A program made the position numbers and the translations under genes. From Pyrus communis (Eukaryota; Streptophyta; Magnoliopsida; Rosales; Rosaceae), in contig NC_084815.1 of the NCBI RefSeq assembly GCF_963583255.1, forward strand, positions 16,539,807 to 16,603,806: DNA of 64,000 nucleotides, read 5' to 3'. The notes under the pieces are model-generated. The model was not told the origin of the DNA. It worked only from the letters and a program-made list of their open reading frames with translations, and made no database searches. Below are positions 35,375 to 48,121 of the stretch, one piece after another. Within the stretch, counting starts at the first letter, position 1. Every line of letters begins with the position of its first letter.

Positions 35375-36424
35375 CCTAACAATCAAGATAGAAGTCTAAG
35401 GGTTGTAACGGGGCTAAGGTATTGGCTAACAAAGAAAGGTAAGGAAAAACAAAGGTTCTTAAAGCAATAGTAAGCAAAGTAATGAAATAAACACTTAGAA
35501 TTCACTTTTGAATGCAAAAATCCACTTTTAACACAAAGGGAAAATTCACACAATACTTAGGGTCAAATTCAAACTTTTGGACCCTTTCTTCAACAACCAA
35601 TACTTGTGAGTTTATTCTCACTTATTTCTCAACTCTTTTTCTTTCTTTTCACAACTTTTTTCATGTTTTTTCTCTTTTTTTCTTTTCTTTTCTTTTCTTT
35701 TCCCGTGCCCTTTTACCCTCCCCCACACTTGTTTTTCTGCATAATGTAGATCAAAAGGAATTCCTTCTAAGTCATGCTTCACTATTCTTTAAGAACAAGG
35801 GTATGGATAGTCCTAGGTAAGGATAATGTGGCTAACAAAGAAAATAGGCTAAATAAGGCTTAAAAGGGTTAAACCTACAATACAAATGCAAGGGGACAAG
35901 GCTTTTTTGCTCTGGTTTAACTAAACAACTTCATCTTATTGTATGTTATGCACTCAATATCATGCTTTGAATGAAACGGGTATGAGTTCTAGTATTTGGA
36001 ACTATAATGTTGAAAACGCATTCTAAGTAGCAACCAAGCAAAGAATAATGAAATCATGCAACGGCTTTAGAAAACAAGAAATTATAGATTAATAACTCTC
36101 CAAACAAAGTTTAGGCTCAAGTCTCTCAGGGTTGTAGCATTAGTTTGAGTTCCTTCCTTCAAGCATGTTACAAAAATTGATTTTTTTCTTTGTGATTACA
36201 TGTGAATTTGTAAACGACAACTACAACTAAGCATAAACCAAAGAGCAAATCAAACTTCCATCCATGTTTGTAACTTTCTTTAACAGTCATGCAATTAAAA
36301 ACCAAATCCTCATCATTATGTTGGAAACATTGTCCTCAATGTTTCAAACAAAGACTCATACTCAAACAATCAAACAACGCAACTAACAAACATGACATGT
36401 ATGACAAAGTAAAAGCAATAAAGA

Positions 36425-36481
36425 GAAGGGTTTAGGAACGCAAATCTGGTTGTGAAGGGTTTAGGAACGCAAATCTGGTTG
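36425..36481. repeat. Two tandem 29-bp units
   Basis: GAAGGGTTTAGGAACGCAAA followed by TCTGGTTGT is repeated head to tail with only the final base pair region differing. Confidence 0.85.
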
Positions 36482-36607
36482 CCTCCTAAGAAACACTTGC
36501 TTTAACGTCTTCCAATTAGACAATACCTCTTTTTAAGCTTCATTGGAGCCCACGGCATGGAGGGGTGCATCCTTCACAACTTGTTCCTCAAAATTCTCAT
36601 AATAAGG

Positions 36608-39315
36608 CTATATGAATGGAAGAGGATAGTAATCTTCCCTGATTGTGGTATTTAGCTTCCTAAAGTCAATGTAAACTTTCTCACCATCTTGGATTCGATT
36701 GGGAACCTGCACCAAATAAGGTAACAACCTATTAGTTGAAATGGGAATTGAAATTGGGATTGGAAACTTACAAACATATTGTGATGGAGGCTCAAAAGTG
36801 GCAGCACTGTCAACAAAATCACTAGTGGTGCTCTCGGCCAGATTGAGTGTTTTTAGGGCAGCCACTCCAATTCCCTTTTCGATGGTGGGTCTAGATGCAT
36901 CTTCTTGATAGGTATTGAACATTCCTGTCCTATATCTTTTTTCATATCAATGGCAAAACAAGGGTGAACATCATTAGGATTTTTAATAGATTCAGACACA
37001 TTGAATTTAATTATATCACCACCAAACTCCATTGTTAATGCTTTATTGGCCATATCAATTTTGGTTTAGGCTGTTTTCATGAATGGTCTTCCAAGTAGGA
37101 GTGGCAATGGTGAAGAGTGAGCCGAATCTTCCATTTCAAGCACATAAAAATCAGTCGGAAAGATTAAATGATCAACTTACACCAAACCATCTTCCAAAAC
37201 TCTTTTTGGATATGCATTAGAATGATCGGCTAATTGAATAATAACTCCATCATTTTTAAGCTCTCCTAAGTTCATAGATACATAAATAGAGTAAGACATG
37301 ACATTAATGGATGCACCTAAGTCTAACATAGCATGTTCAAACCTTGTATTACCAATTACACAAGGGATAGTGAAACTACCTGGATCCTTGCATTTAGGAG
37401 GCAATTTCTTTTATAACATTGTAGAGACATTTTCACTTACATGCACCACTTCCTTGTTCGAAATCCTTTTCCTTGTTGTGCAAAGTTCTTTCAAGAATTT
37501 GGCATACTTTGGAAATTGTTTGATTGCATCAAGAAGTGGAATATTGACATGCACCTTTCTAAATGTCTCAAGAATGTCCTTGTCACTCTCTTCTTTTTTT
37601 TTATTGCAAAAATCTGCGAGGGAAAGGCACATTTGGTGGAATAACATGAGAAACAATTGAATTTAGAACTACCTTACCTTTGTTGGACGGCTTAGGGGCA
37701 TTGAGTGGTTACGGCAAGGGTTGCTCCACCCTTGCCGTGGCTTTGCCTTTATCCTCCTCCTCTTGCAGCAACTTTTCATCTTCCTTTTGGCTTGATTTGG
37801 GTGGTTGTGGGGGTGGTTCCAACTTCCTTGCCACTTCTTAACATGATAGCATTGGTGGTTTCAAATCTTCTTCTTCGATTCACAACAGTTGAACTAGGCA
37901 GTTTTCCTTGCTCTTTAAATTGGCCCATGAATTCTGCCATTTGCCCCATTTGCTTCTTCAATTCATCCACTTCTTTAGCTTGATTTTGCATCTCTTTGGC
38001 TTGATTTTGTACTCCCTGCGTCAAAGAGGTGAGTAATTAAATAACTTTATCATTATCCAAAGATGTACTTGAATTTGATTGAACCGAATGTGGTTGAGGT
38101 TGCATTGGTGTGAATGGCCTTTGAAATATCCCAGGGGGTGGTGGACGAAATCCTCCTTATTGTTGAGGTTGTTGAGGCTCCCTCCACTTCATGTTTGGAT
38201 GATCTCTTCATCCCGAATTGTAATGGATCATATTTGGGCTGATTTTGGCCTTGAAATCCTATGGCATGGTCACTTTCCCATCCTCCATTCTTTATCAATT
38301 GAGGACATTGCTCAGAGAGGTGTCCTTGCATGGTGCATACGCCACATACACTTGCTTTTTGCACTTTGGATCCATCAACAACCTGTGACATAAGAACAGT
38401 GAGATTAGCCAATTGAGATTGAATTTCAGAAATTGCACTTACCTTATTCACTTGTGGTTGCTACCGTGGGATGTCCCTTTGTCCAACTCCCTCATATTGT
38501 TGTGTATTCAAGGCTCGATTTGCAATTAAGGTATTGGCATAAATTGGTGTTTTGTCAACCAAAGCTCCTCACGCTGATGCATCTAGCGTTTGTCTCTCAA
38601 TTGGAAGAAGTCCTTCGTAGAAATATTGAATTAGAAGCTCTTCTTTCATTTGATGTTGAGGGCATGATGCAACTAGAGTCTTGAAATGCTCATAATACGC
38701 TGGAAATGACTCTCCTTGGTTTTGTTGAATGCCACTAATTTTCTTCCTCAAAAGAATGACTCTTGCAGTGGGGAAGAATTTATCTAAGAATGCTCTTTTC
38801 ATGCTTTCCCAAGAACTGATGGTTCCAGGTGCCAATTCGTATAACCAATCCTTAGCTTTTTCCAAAAGAGAGAATGGAAAAGCTTTCATCTTCAAAATGT
38901 TGGCATCCACGTTGATTGGGGTCATGCTTGAACATACCACTTCAAATTCCATCAAGTGCTTGTTTGGATCTTCCATGGACAGCCCATGGTATTTAGGAAT
39001 ATGATGCAGCAAACTAAACTTCAATTCGAACTCATTGGTCTTGTCTTGAGCTGCCCTAGGATATTGAATGCATAGGGGTACCGCATTGTCTAATGCCAAG
39101 GCTGAAAGTTCCTTGATTGTTCGATTATCTGCTGCCATGACTTGTGCTTCTTCTTCCACCTGAGTTGTGACCTTTTCTTCCTCCTCAAACTCAGATTCTG
39201 AGCTAGAACTAGGTGGATTAGGTTTTGGCTCCTTCCTTTTCCTTCTCAAAGTTCATTCAAAATCGTCGTCAAAGTCAAAGATATACTCACGAACAGATTG
39301 AGAACTTCGAGTCAT
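36608..39315 (-). pseudogene. Athila/Tat-type gag, protease and truncated reverse transcriptase
   Basis: The likely gag start is ATG at 39315-39313 (MTRSSQSVREYIFDF), soon hitting an in-frame TGA. The main gag piece is 38569-39249, with the retrotransposon gag core (HLMEFEVVCSSM, WESMKRAFLDKFFP). A CX2CX4HX4C knuckle, CGVCTMQGHLSEQC, is near 38300-38345. A coiled segment with repeated QAKE text is near 37970-38020. The protease (37177-37404) reads MLDLGASINVM. The reverse transcriptase begins VYIDFRKLNTTIREDYYPLP and ends at 36608, so catalytic motifs, RNase H and integrase are absent. Several stops and frameshifts. Non-functional. Confidence 0.85.
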
Positions 39316-39443
39316 AAACTAGCACCTAAAAACAAGAAAACAAAACAAAGCCAGAAACTAAAACAAAGTATATGAAAAAGAAACAAAAAGAAACAACGGG
39401 GGATTAGCAAAGGTTCTAATCCCCAGCAATGGTGCCAAAAACT

Positions 39444-41318
39444 TGATGTAATATATAATAGCACTCAAATTAAACCCTCTTATTGACAATTGTAGTAAAG
39501 ATGTAAGTAGGGATCGTTCTAGGCCGGGGATTATGAGGGTTTTGCTAATCTACTTAAAATTGACTCAAAAACATAAAACTAGGCTTGAAAACACTTAACT
39601 AGACTCAAAGAACTCAAAACAAACTAAAAAGACTCAAAACAGCTTAAAACAATAAAAAAGACTCAAAACAGACACTAGGACTTACTTTGGACGAATTCTA
39701 ACGTAACTTTGACTCAAAACACTAAAGGAAACAAACTAAAATAGGTTCTAACTAAGTAAAACATGAAATATTAAAGGGGGGATTGGTTTTGATGAATTTA
39801 AAGTAAAACAAACATATTTAAAGACTTAAAGAACTTTGGACAAAATTAGGTGTTTTTATGGGTGATAAGCTAGCTAGAGGGTCATTCTCCACACATGACA
39901 CACTTGCATACAAATTAATTTCCAGTTGCTTTTTCAATAAACCATGAACCTCAACACCCCAGATTAACCGTGAACAACACTAATTAACCCTCAGATTTTC
40001 CTTAAGTCATTGAATTCGATGGGATACGCATCGGCAGCCAAATTATTTTTCAATAGTTCCCTACATGAACAACATAATAGAGATACAATCAAATATCATT
40101 AAGCTTTGTGAAAATCATAAGCATTGACAAGGCATTCGTAACTATGAACAGCATGATACTCCTGCCAGGAATTCACTTAACATGATCGTGACCAGCAACC
40201 TCCACTACTTGTGAATATAAGTTCATAATGATTATGTGAAACTCCCTTATATTCTAGCATCAAATTCATGCATGCAAACTAAGCGGGCCCTCTTAATCAA
40301 CACATAAGAATAAGTTATCAATCAAGCAGTTAAGAAAATTGTATTCACGATTTATGATCATGGTTTCAAAGTCCCCTCTAGAGGTAATCAATTCATATTG
40401 CAAATATAATCATGGTTTCAAAGTCCCCTCTAGCTAAAACAAGTTTAGCTCCTCATGTTCGCAAAACAAAGATAATTAAAATTTAACATTGAAACAAAAG
40501 ATTGAATACACCTAGAAACGCTCCAACAATCCAAGCTTGAATGGCAAGCACATCCCAGGGTCCTCCTTCTTCTTCTTTCCTACGGCACAAGGTGTGGGTG
40601 AAGGTTTGAATGATGAATTATATGAAAGAATGGCTGAAAGTATGAATTGGTAGTGAATGGATCCCCCAAAAGCTGCTGCAAGGCTCTTATTTATATGGGG
40701 AGGAAAAACAAGGCCTAAATTAATTTGGTAAACAGGTTTTGGTCCCAAATCCACAAGGAAATGGAGAAATAAATGTCAGAATCCTAGGGATAAAGGGAAA
40801 GGATATGCGGCAACCTAGAAAGAAAGGGGAATGTGCTTCCTTGTGTGGCAAGGAAGGAATTTCAAAGGGATAGGTGTGGCATCCCTCTTTGACTGGGATT
40901 AGGGCTTCTAGAACTTATGTTTAAGTGTCCTAAATTAATTAGGAACCCTCATTGCAGCTAGGAAATAAGTAGGAAAAGATTAGGATTGACTAAGTCAAAA
41001 TAAAGAAGTTTGACTCTTGTTTCCTTCTTTGTAGCTGATTCCTTTTCTTCCAAGTCTTGAATTAATTTCTTCCATCTCTTTAGCATATTCCTAGCCTCTG
41101 TTGATCTTCAATTTCGTCCATCCACCTTGCTCCATGCATATGTTATCCCTTCTAAGCCCAAAATTGCTCCAATATGCACCAAAATGCACTTTCTTGCCTC
41201 TTTAGCCATTTGGACCTACAAACACACGAAAATAGCTTAAAATACTAAAATAACTAAGAACTAACAACATAAATGCAAGGAAATAAGCTAACTAAGTCGC
41301 ATAAATAGGCTCCTATCA
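39444..41318 (-). repeat. 5' LTR of the Athila-like element
   Basis: 1875 bp, partner of 31766-33617. Around 40355-40435 it carries a duplicated phrase (ATCATGGTTTCAAAGTCCCC, twice) where the partner has it once, with the partner's 'gaaatcacaactgg' replaced. This is a small templated rearrangement after or during insertion. Confidence 0.85.
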
Positions 41319-41320
41319 AT

Positions 41321-41703
41321 GTAGTACGGTTCGGGAAGAAAGGCAAGCTAAGTCCTAGGTACATCGGACCGTATATGATCACCGAGCAAGTCGGTGAAGT
41401 TGCGTACATGCTTGAGTTGCCTTCAGAGCTGTCTAAAGTGCATAATGTTTTTCATGTGTCCATGCTTCGTCACTATGTTTTAGATTCGTCACATGTGATA
41501 CCTCCTCAACCATTGGAAATAAATCCGGATTTGACTTGTGACGAGGAGCCAATGACTATTCTGGATTGGAAAGAAAAGGTTCTAAGGAACAAGATTGTGA
41601 GATTAGTGAAAGTTTTGTGGAGAAATCACTCAGTTGAGGAGGCCACTTGGGAGACAGAGGACTGGATGAGAGAATTGTATCCACGCTTGTTTTATGATTA
41701 CTA
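41321..41703 (+). pseudogene. gypsy integrase C-terminal remnant with chromo-like end
   Basis: An open frame reads VVRFGKKGKLSPRYIGPYMI, then VAYMLELPSELSKVHNVFHV and a tail with KVLWRNHSVEEATWETEDWM, the last being the chromodomain-like end of chromovirus integrases. It stops 57 bp before the right LTR. The upstream integrase, RNase H, reverse transcriptase and gag are missing at the junction with the Athila-like element. Confidence 0.9.
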
Positions 41704-41760
41704 GTGGTTTGTATTTATTGTGTGAATTTCGAGGATGAAATTTTCTTAAGAGGGGTAAGC

Positions 41761-44055
41761 TGTGACAACCCGTCCCAAATGAGTATATTATTTTTTCCTT
41801 GCTAGCGTGGAATGACGATTTTACCCTTGAATGTTAAATGGCGTTGTGTGACATGCACTTTGGTTGTGGACCAAATAAGTTTAGTCCAACTTGTTTAGAC
41901 CCAATTAGAACTAAAGGACTTAAGGTTTTGTTTTGGTTAGTGACCCAACGAGGACCACACATACACACACACCCTCAACCCTTACACTCTCTCTCTCATC
42001 TCTCTCAGATTTTCTTCCATTTCCATACAATTGTACGGACAAACCTCAAACCAACCCTTCCAATCGTAGATTAAGATCAGTGTTGGTGTTTTTGGACTCT
42101 TTGCAAGCTCAAGAGTCAATCCATACCTTTGGTTGGACGTGAAACCTTCGAAAACCCTAGTTTTTCCTGAACTCCGATTTGGGTACTGTTCATGCAGTTG
42201 TGATCGTGAAGTTTTTGGAAGTTTTTAAGCTTCTTGGGAGCTTTAGAACGTCTTCACGAAGCTCGGAGAAGAAAAAATGAAGTGTTTTGGACGTCATGAA
42301 GTTGAGTTTGGCGAGTTTCAAGTTTGGTCGGATTATAGTGGCTTTTTTCGGCGAGATTCCATTGTAGTTAAGTCCTAAAAGTGGTAAGGTTTTGTTCTAC
42401 TCGTTGTCAGCTTCATTTTGGTACAAATTTCAGGGTTTTTGGTTGAGAAATGAGTAAGTTATCAAGCTTTGAAGTTTTTCCAGAAACCGGCGACACAACG
42501 GCGACCGACATCGGACTCCGGCGAACCAAGGAAGGAGAAGGAGAATATTTTGTCAATTTTGATGGAATATACTAACGACATTACTAATGGCGTCAGGTAT
42601 ATATAACGGTATATTCCATTTTTGAACGGAATATTCCCTAACGCCGTTAGGGTTTCTTTACGTGTGCTAGGTAAGTGCCTGCATGTGGCCAGCACGTGGG
42701 TAGTCGGAAAATTTTTCTAAAAATATAAGGATGTTCGTGGTGTGGAGTAGATCATGTTGGTATATTCAAACACCCCATTTGAGCAATATATGAGAAGTTA
42801 TTAGCTAGTTTTGTTTATGTGCTTTAAATTAACATTTATATAGTTGTTTCGCATGTAGGTGAGACCTATCCTTAGGACGAGCGCAGTCAATTGAGGCTCG
42901 GGGGCTACGACCCTTCCACCTACCAGTGAGTGGGCTTTTGGTTTTTAGTATATACCTATATACTTGCTATTTTTCCTAGAAAATGAATTTGAATGATTAT
43001 ACGTCTTGAAATGCCATGCAAAGTATCTGCCTATTTTACTCATGCATTAGTAGTTGCATATATTTATGGTTGGTGTTGCGGATGCACAGGTAAGTGCTAG
43101 GTAAGTTTATAGATTATGATTGTGAGATTTATGATTATGTGAGATGTGTTGAGAGCTTATAAACCTACACTCCGGTGTTAGTGCTCCCGCCCAGAGTTAG
43201 GGCACAGTCCTTCACGTGATGTTCACCTTCCGCACCATTCGCTCATCTTGGATCCAAGTTAGGTGCACAGTCCTATCGTACAGACCATTATAGGTGGTTC
43301 TGACTCGTAAGTGACCGGCGATTATTCGCACAGTCTTCACGTGATCGTAGCACTTAAGCGTATTTATTTACACCCAGTCTTGTCGTACAGACCACTTTAG
43401 GTGGTTCCGACTCGTGTGCCAGTATATTTGCTGAGATGTGGATTTGAGTTGTACAAGTCACGTTAGGTGACTCCGGCTAGATGGATGAGCTCTAGATTCA
43501 GCCATACAGGTCACGTTAGGTGACTCCGGCTGATATATCATTTGCATTGATTTATACCACCTGGCTAACACATATTTTATGTTGAGATGTTTAACATGGC
43601 ATATTGGTGAATTTTGCTATTCTGAGTATGGTTGTGGTATATGTATATATTCTATTTTCTAGGAAATTATACAAGTTTTATGGTGAGGGGTTAGAACTTT
43701 TGAGAAATGAAATGATTTTGAAAAGCTTTGTTTTGCCCACTCGAACTTTCTGTTTTGCGCCCCTCCAAGTTCTAGTTAAGAGTGCTTTTTGGTGGCTTGC
43801 GAGGAATCTACGGAAGCTCTGACAGATTATCACCATTGTATGGTCACCTTTGGGTGTCGTATAATTAGTATTTGTCCTGTTGGACTGCACTTAGGCTACT
43901 TATGCTCTAGTTGTGTTATCACACTTAATCTTGCACTAGCATGTTATCTTAGCTAGTACTTCTAGTAGTTGGTTTTTATTTATTCACATTTTTATTATTA
44001 TTTTTGCTTCCTAGCGTGATGGCCAGGACGCCTTGATTTCGGTCGGGGTGTGTCA
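41761..44055 (+). repeat. Right LTR of the chromovirus-like element
   Basis: 2295 bp from TGTGACAACCCGTCC to GGGTGTGTCA, preceded by a purine-rich tract (TTCTTAAGAGGGGTAAG). Confidence 0.88.
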
Positions 44056-44058
44056 ATC

Positions 44059-44268
44059 CTCTCCAGATCCACTTTGTGGGGATCCTAGGGATTCCCACAT
44101 TTTAGTCGTTTATCGTACATCGTATAGCCAATTTTTGTCAGATACTATTTGTGTTTAATTTTATATAAAAAAAAGTCAAATGATTTATAACTGCACGATA
44201 TACGATGAATGACTAAGATGTGAAGATAGGATTCCCACAAAATGTATCCGAATGGGATCCAATTCCCT
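44059..44268. mobile_element. MITE-like inverted repeat
   Basis: The arms 'gggattcccacattttagtcg' region (about 44090-44125) and the reverse complement of 'gatgaatgactaagatgtgaagataggattccc' pair with few mismatches, and TTTGTGGGGATCC pairs with GGGATCC/CACAAAA text. About 210 bp and noncoding. The chromovirus LTR abuts its left edge and may have inserted into it. Confidence 0.6.
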
Positions 44269-45073
44269 CAAATAGAGTACCAAATGGGCCTTTGGGCTCC
44301 TTAGGCCAATTTTGACCTATTTAAATACTTTTGTTTATTTATTTATTTTTCAATGGTGTTGGCATTCGATCACCATGCTCGATATGCTCGATAAGTTCGA
44401 ACACCATTCGAAATGGTGGAATGGGCGAACATTACTCGATGCTAAATTGCACTTCTAGGACTAAAAAAGAATGGCCAAAGAATTGTCTTTAAATGATGTG
44501 TTCTTATGCGTACATGATGAAGGTAAACTTGGGATATTTTTGGACTTGTTTACAGGTTCCTTAGTATGCCAGTGGCAGAAACTATTATTATGGTTAGTGT
44601 ACCAAATAATACTTTGTGGTTCCTAGTAATTGAATTGTTAGTTGTGATGCATTTAAATTGTCGTCATTAGTAGAAACGAATGTTTTCAATGACTTGAGCT
44701 ATAAAACCCCTGTTGCAATGTATTTATTAGTAATGCTAGAATTAATGTTCCAATAAAATGCTATATTTAACTTGGAACCCTTTGAATATTGTCTTACAGG
44801 AGCATCTTCAATGAATAGATACAAATTTGTGAGGTGAAAACCATATTAAATTTCACTTTACATCTTTGGATGATGTAATACTCAAATGGGAGAAATGTAA
44901 GTTGGGATCTAAATTTTCTCTCTCTTTGCTTGACGTAACCCATCTCCCAAAGATGTAAAAAAATATAGGGCAATTAGCTAGAATGATCAGTTTTTGACAT
45001 TTGGTTGTAGATTTGATCAATTTTAACCATATCGTCATGATATTATCATTGTGTGGTCATTATATCATCAATA
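44269..45073. other. Intergenic DNA with half of a split MITE
   Basis: No gene. From about 44965 the text GGGCAATTAGCTAGAATGAT is the left arm of a MITE whose right arm lies at about 48665-48697, on the far side of the copia element. Confidence 0.5.
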
Positions 45074-45551
45074 TGTTAGAGTATGAGTGTGATTCTTACG
45101 AATTGAGATAATCCTTGTGTATTTCTAATTGATATAAAGAAGTCTTAATGTGTCTATAAGAGTTAATCCAATTCTAGTTTGGATTGAAACTTTATTATTG
45201 GCTCGAGAGTAGGATTCATACTTGTACAAGGATTGGGTTTTGTATTCCATGTATGATTGTCATAGGGCAATTCGGGCCTCGAAGTATAAAACCACAAGCC
45301 ACTGCTCTCACAAAGATTGCGCTCTTATTTGTTCCAATAACCTATATTTTGGAGAGCATTGAGTTTTGCAAAGAGGAGAAGGTTTTGTGTGTCGTTTGGT
45401 ATGGCTTCTTCTTCACCAGCATGTCTGCATGTATGTTTTCTTTGCTCAGTTCAGTTTGACAATGTTCTTTCTGGTGCTTGGTTGTGACATTGTGATGCAG
45501 TTGTTCGATCATAATGTTTATGGTTTAGAGGTATTAAAATATCATCTAACA
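45074..45551 (+). repeat. Left LTR of the deleted copia element
   Basis: 478 bp; direct partner of about 48180-48639. It contains GTATAAAACCACAAGCC, a likely TATA region, near 45280. Confidence 0.88.
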
Positions 45552-46303
45552 TGTGGTATCAGAGCCTAATGGATATGACAATTAAGTTCAATCAAATCTA
45601 GTTTTAGATATTTTCCTTCGAACTGGGTTAAAAAATTAGAATGATCAAATTGACTGCAAGTATACGACGTCATTTTTGGACAAATTTTGACAGTTGGAAA
45701 ATAACAGAAAACGCTAGGTTTTCTCGGGGGTTTAAAATTTTGACCGTTACAAAAAGTAACTCCTGTTTTTGAAGCTTTTGCTAACAAGGGCGATTTTCTG
45801 CGATATCTTTCGAATGAACCATGTATTGATTTGGAAAAGTTTAAGAATTCTCTGCTCTTGTGTTCCAATAACATCATTGTTGATTGCTTCCACTGTGTAC
45901 ATATGGTATTGCAACTTTGAGGTAATAATTATTTGTTCTTAATCTCATGTTGTAATTATATAAATGTTTACAAGAAATCTTGCTTTCTAATGTTGTTGTG
46001 AATATAGAGATCGATTGATGTGAATAGTTACCATTGTATAAACATTCTCATCATGTTATGCATATTTAACTTGTTTATTGGTTTTGTTGTGTTGATCTGA
46101 TCTGTTGGAACTACAAAATCGTGAGGATTGAATCTTCAATTGAGTCTGCTATTATAACTACATAATTGTTTAATCTATATATGCTTTTCACTCATACTGA
46201 AAAGACTATATGTATGACTAAATTAATTCATTGGTGTCATGTAGTTAGTGAAAAATGTGGATTGAAATCAGAACTTACAGTTCCTTTTGTGATTTCATTT
46301 TCA

Positions 46304-48078
46304 ATGTCTGCAATGTCACTTAAGACTCTCAATCTTGCTAGTGTTCCAATTCTCAATGAGGGAAGTAACTATAATAAATTGAGGTGTGAGATTGGACTGT
46401 TGCTAACTCTAAATGAGTTTGACATTGCCTTGGACACACCCAAACCACCACCATTGATATATAAGAGCACAAAATCTGAGAAGACTGAGTTTGAAATATG
46501 GACTAGGGCAAATAAGATTGCCATGTGCATTCTTGAAAGTGCAATGATTGACATAGTAAGAGAAGGAATCAAGAAGCATGACCTCGCTATTGACTACCTC
46601 AAGGCTATTGAGAACAAGTTTAAAGAATCTGAGAATGCAGAGATCAGTCAATACATGTCAATGCTGACAACTTACAAGATTGAAGGGATTGTTTCCATCA
46701 GAGATCATATAATGAAGATGACAGATGCTGCGGAGAAACTCAACTCAATGGATGTGAATATTGGTGAGAAACAACTGGTCTTCATGATATTACAAGCTCT
46801 CCCAACAAAGTACAGTCAATTGAAAGTGTCATACAACACTTAAGACAATACATGGACTGTAGATGAGTTAATAGCCCAATGTGTACAAGAGGAAACTCGG
46901 CAAAGACTAGAGAAGGGCAAAGAAATAAAAGCTGTGAATTTTGTGCATGCTGGAAATAAAGGGACCATGATTGCTTCTAGTAAGACATCTAATCTCAACA
47001 ATCATGCTAATAAGTCTAGTAAACCTGCTAAATACTCAAAACCCTATAAATCTAACAATCGTAATGTCAAAATAAAAGATGTGACTAAACTTAATGTCAT
47101 CATTGCAAACTTAAGGGTCATTTTAGAAAAGATTGTGAAAGATTCAAGGATTGGCTGAGGAGTCAAGGTAGAACCAATGTCTATGTTTGTGTGGAGTCTA
47201 ACTTGATTGAAATTCCTGCTAGTTCCTGGTGGTTTGACTTAGGGTGTTCAGTTCACATTACAAACACATTGCACGGTTTTGAAAAACAAAAACAAACAAA
47301 TAAGGATTCTTATAATGTTTTTGTAGGAAATGGAACAAAAGTGTCTGTTAAAGCAATTGGGGTTGTAAAACTCAAAATGAACTCAGGTTTTTTTCTTCAA
47401 TTAAAAGATGTGCTTTATGTCCCAAATATGAGAAGAAGTTTAATTTTTGCATCAAAATTAGTGAAACAAGGTTTTGGCTTCCTTTGTGATGATTCATGCA
47501 TAAAATTTTGTCAAAAGAACAAATTGAATCATGTTTTATGGATAGCTACTTTGCATGAAGAGTTACGGAAATTAGATTACATATTTGAGGAAAATCCACA
47601 ACTGGTTTTAAGTATTACTTTCAAAAGAATGCATGAATCTGAGTCATCATATATTTTATGGCACAAAGATTAGGCCACATTTCAAAAGAAAGAGTTTTAC
47701 AACTAGCTAAAAGCAAACTTAATTCTTGCACTTGATTTCAAAAATGCAAAAGAAAGTGTCGACTGCATGAAAGGGAAATTGACTAAGACAAGAAATTTTG
47801 AGTCCAAAAGAAGTCAAAATCTCCTAAAGATCGTGCATACTGATGTTTATGGTCCTTTTCAAGTTAAAACCATTTTTGGGAATAGCTATTTTGTGAATTT
47901 CATCGATGACTTCTCTAGATATGGTTCTACTTTTCTCATTAGTCAAAAATCAGTTGTGCTTGACTGCTTAATAATCTTTAAGACTGAAGTTGAGAAGCAA
48001 TTGAATAGAGAAATTAAAATTGTTAGATCAGATAGAGGGGGAGAGTACTTTGGCAAGTACACTGAGGCTGGACAATAG
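46304..48078 (+). pseudogene. copia gag, protease and partial integrase
   Basis: Gag begins at the ATG 46304 (MSAMSLKTLNLASVP) and meets a stop at 46841-46843, after which gag-like text resumes. The zinc knuckle CHHCKLKGHFRKDC (from about 47095) lies in another frame, so there is a frameshift. The protease (47191-47673) has WWFDLGCSVHITN, where the catalytic DSG reads DLG. The integrase start (47767-48078) shows HTDVYGPFQV and FIDDFSRY and stops after RSDRGGEYFGKYTEAGQ. It runs straight into rearranged LTR, with about the last 60% of pol deleted. Confidence 0.88.
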
Positions 48079-48121
48079 AAGGGTCCATTTGCAAAATGGT
48101 GTATACTACACTAGGCACATA

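Larger units (their letters stand above)
33618..36600. other. Non-coding 3' internal region of the Athila-like element
   Basis: Begins with the purine tract and an A-rich, gene-free sequence. It contains the LTR-like block 33993-35374, a CTTTT-rich run near 35640-35700, and a tandem repeat at 36425-36481. No remaining integrase or envelope-like frame recognised. Confidence 0.6.
31766..41318 (-). mobile_element. Athila/Tat-like gypsy element inserted in the chromovirus
   Basis: LTRs at 31766-33617 and 39444-41318 both start TGATGT and end CTCCTATCA. Internal coding is on the minus strand. Next to the right (5') LTR is the primer site TGGCACCATTGCTGGGGA (about 39437-39420), which resembles the TGGCGCCGTTGCCGGGG site I recall for Athila elements with its CpGs decayed. 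A purine tract GTGTGGGGGAATT borders the left (3') LTR. Gag, protease and the first part of reverse transcriptase remain; the rest of pol is missing. The flanks TGCTC (left) and ATGTA (right) are not a target duplication. Confidence 0.85.
29641..44055 (+). mobile_element. Ty3/gypsy chromovirus-like element, deleted and invaded
   Basis: Two LTR copies in direct orientation bound the block. The only surviving coding part is the C-terminal end of integrase just before the right LTR. Everything from the last part of the left LTR to that point is missing and replaced by an Athila/Tat-like element (31766-41318). The outer flanks are GATCT (left) and ATCCT (right), similar but not identical. Confidence 0.8.

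Noticed and set aside
45184..45569. ORFs beginning MKLYYWLESRIH, repeated at 48270-48542
   Set aside because: Both are inside LTR copies of the deleted copia element.
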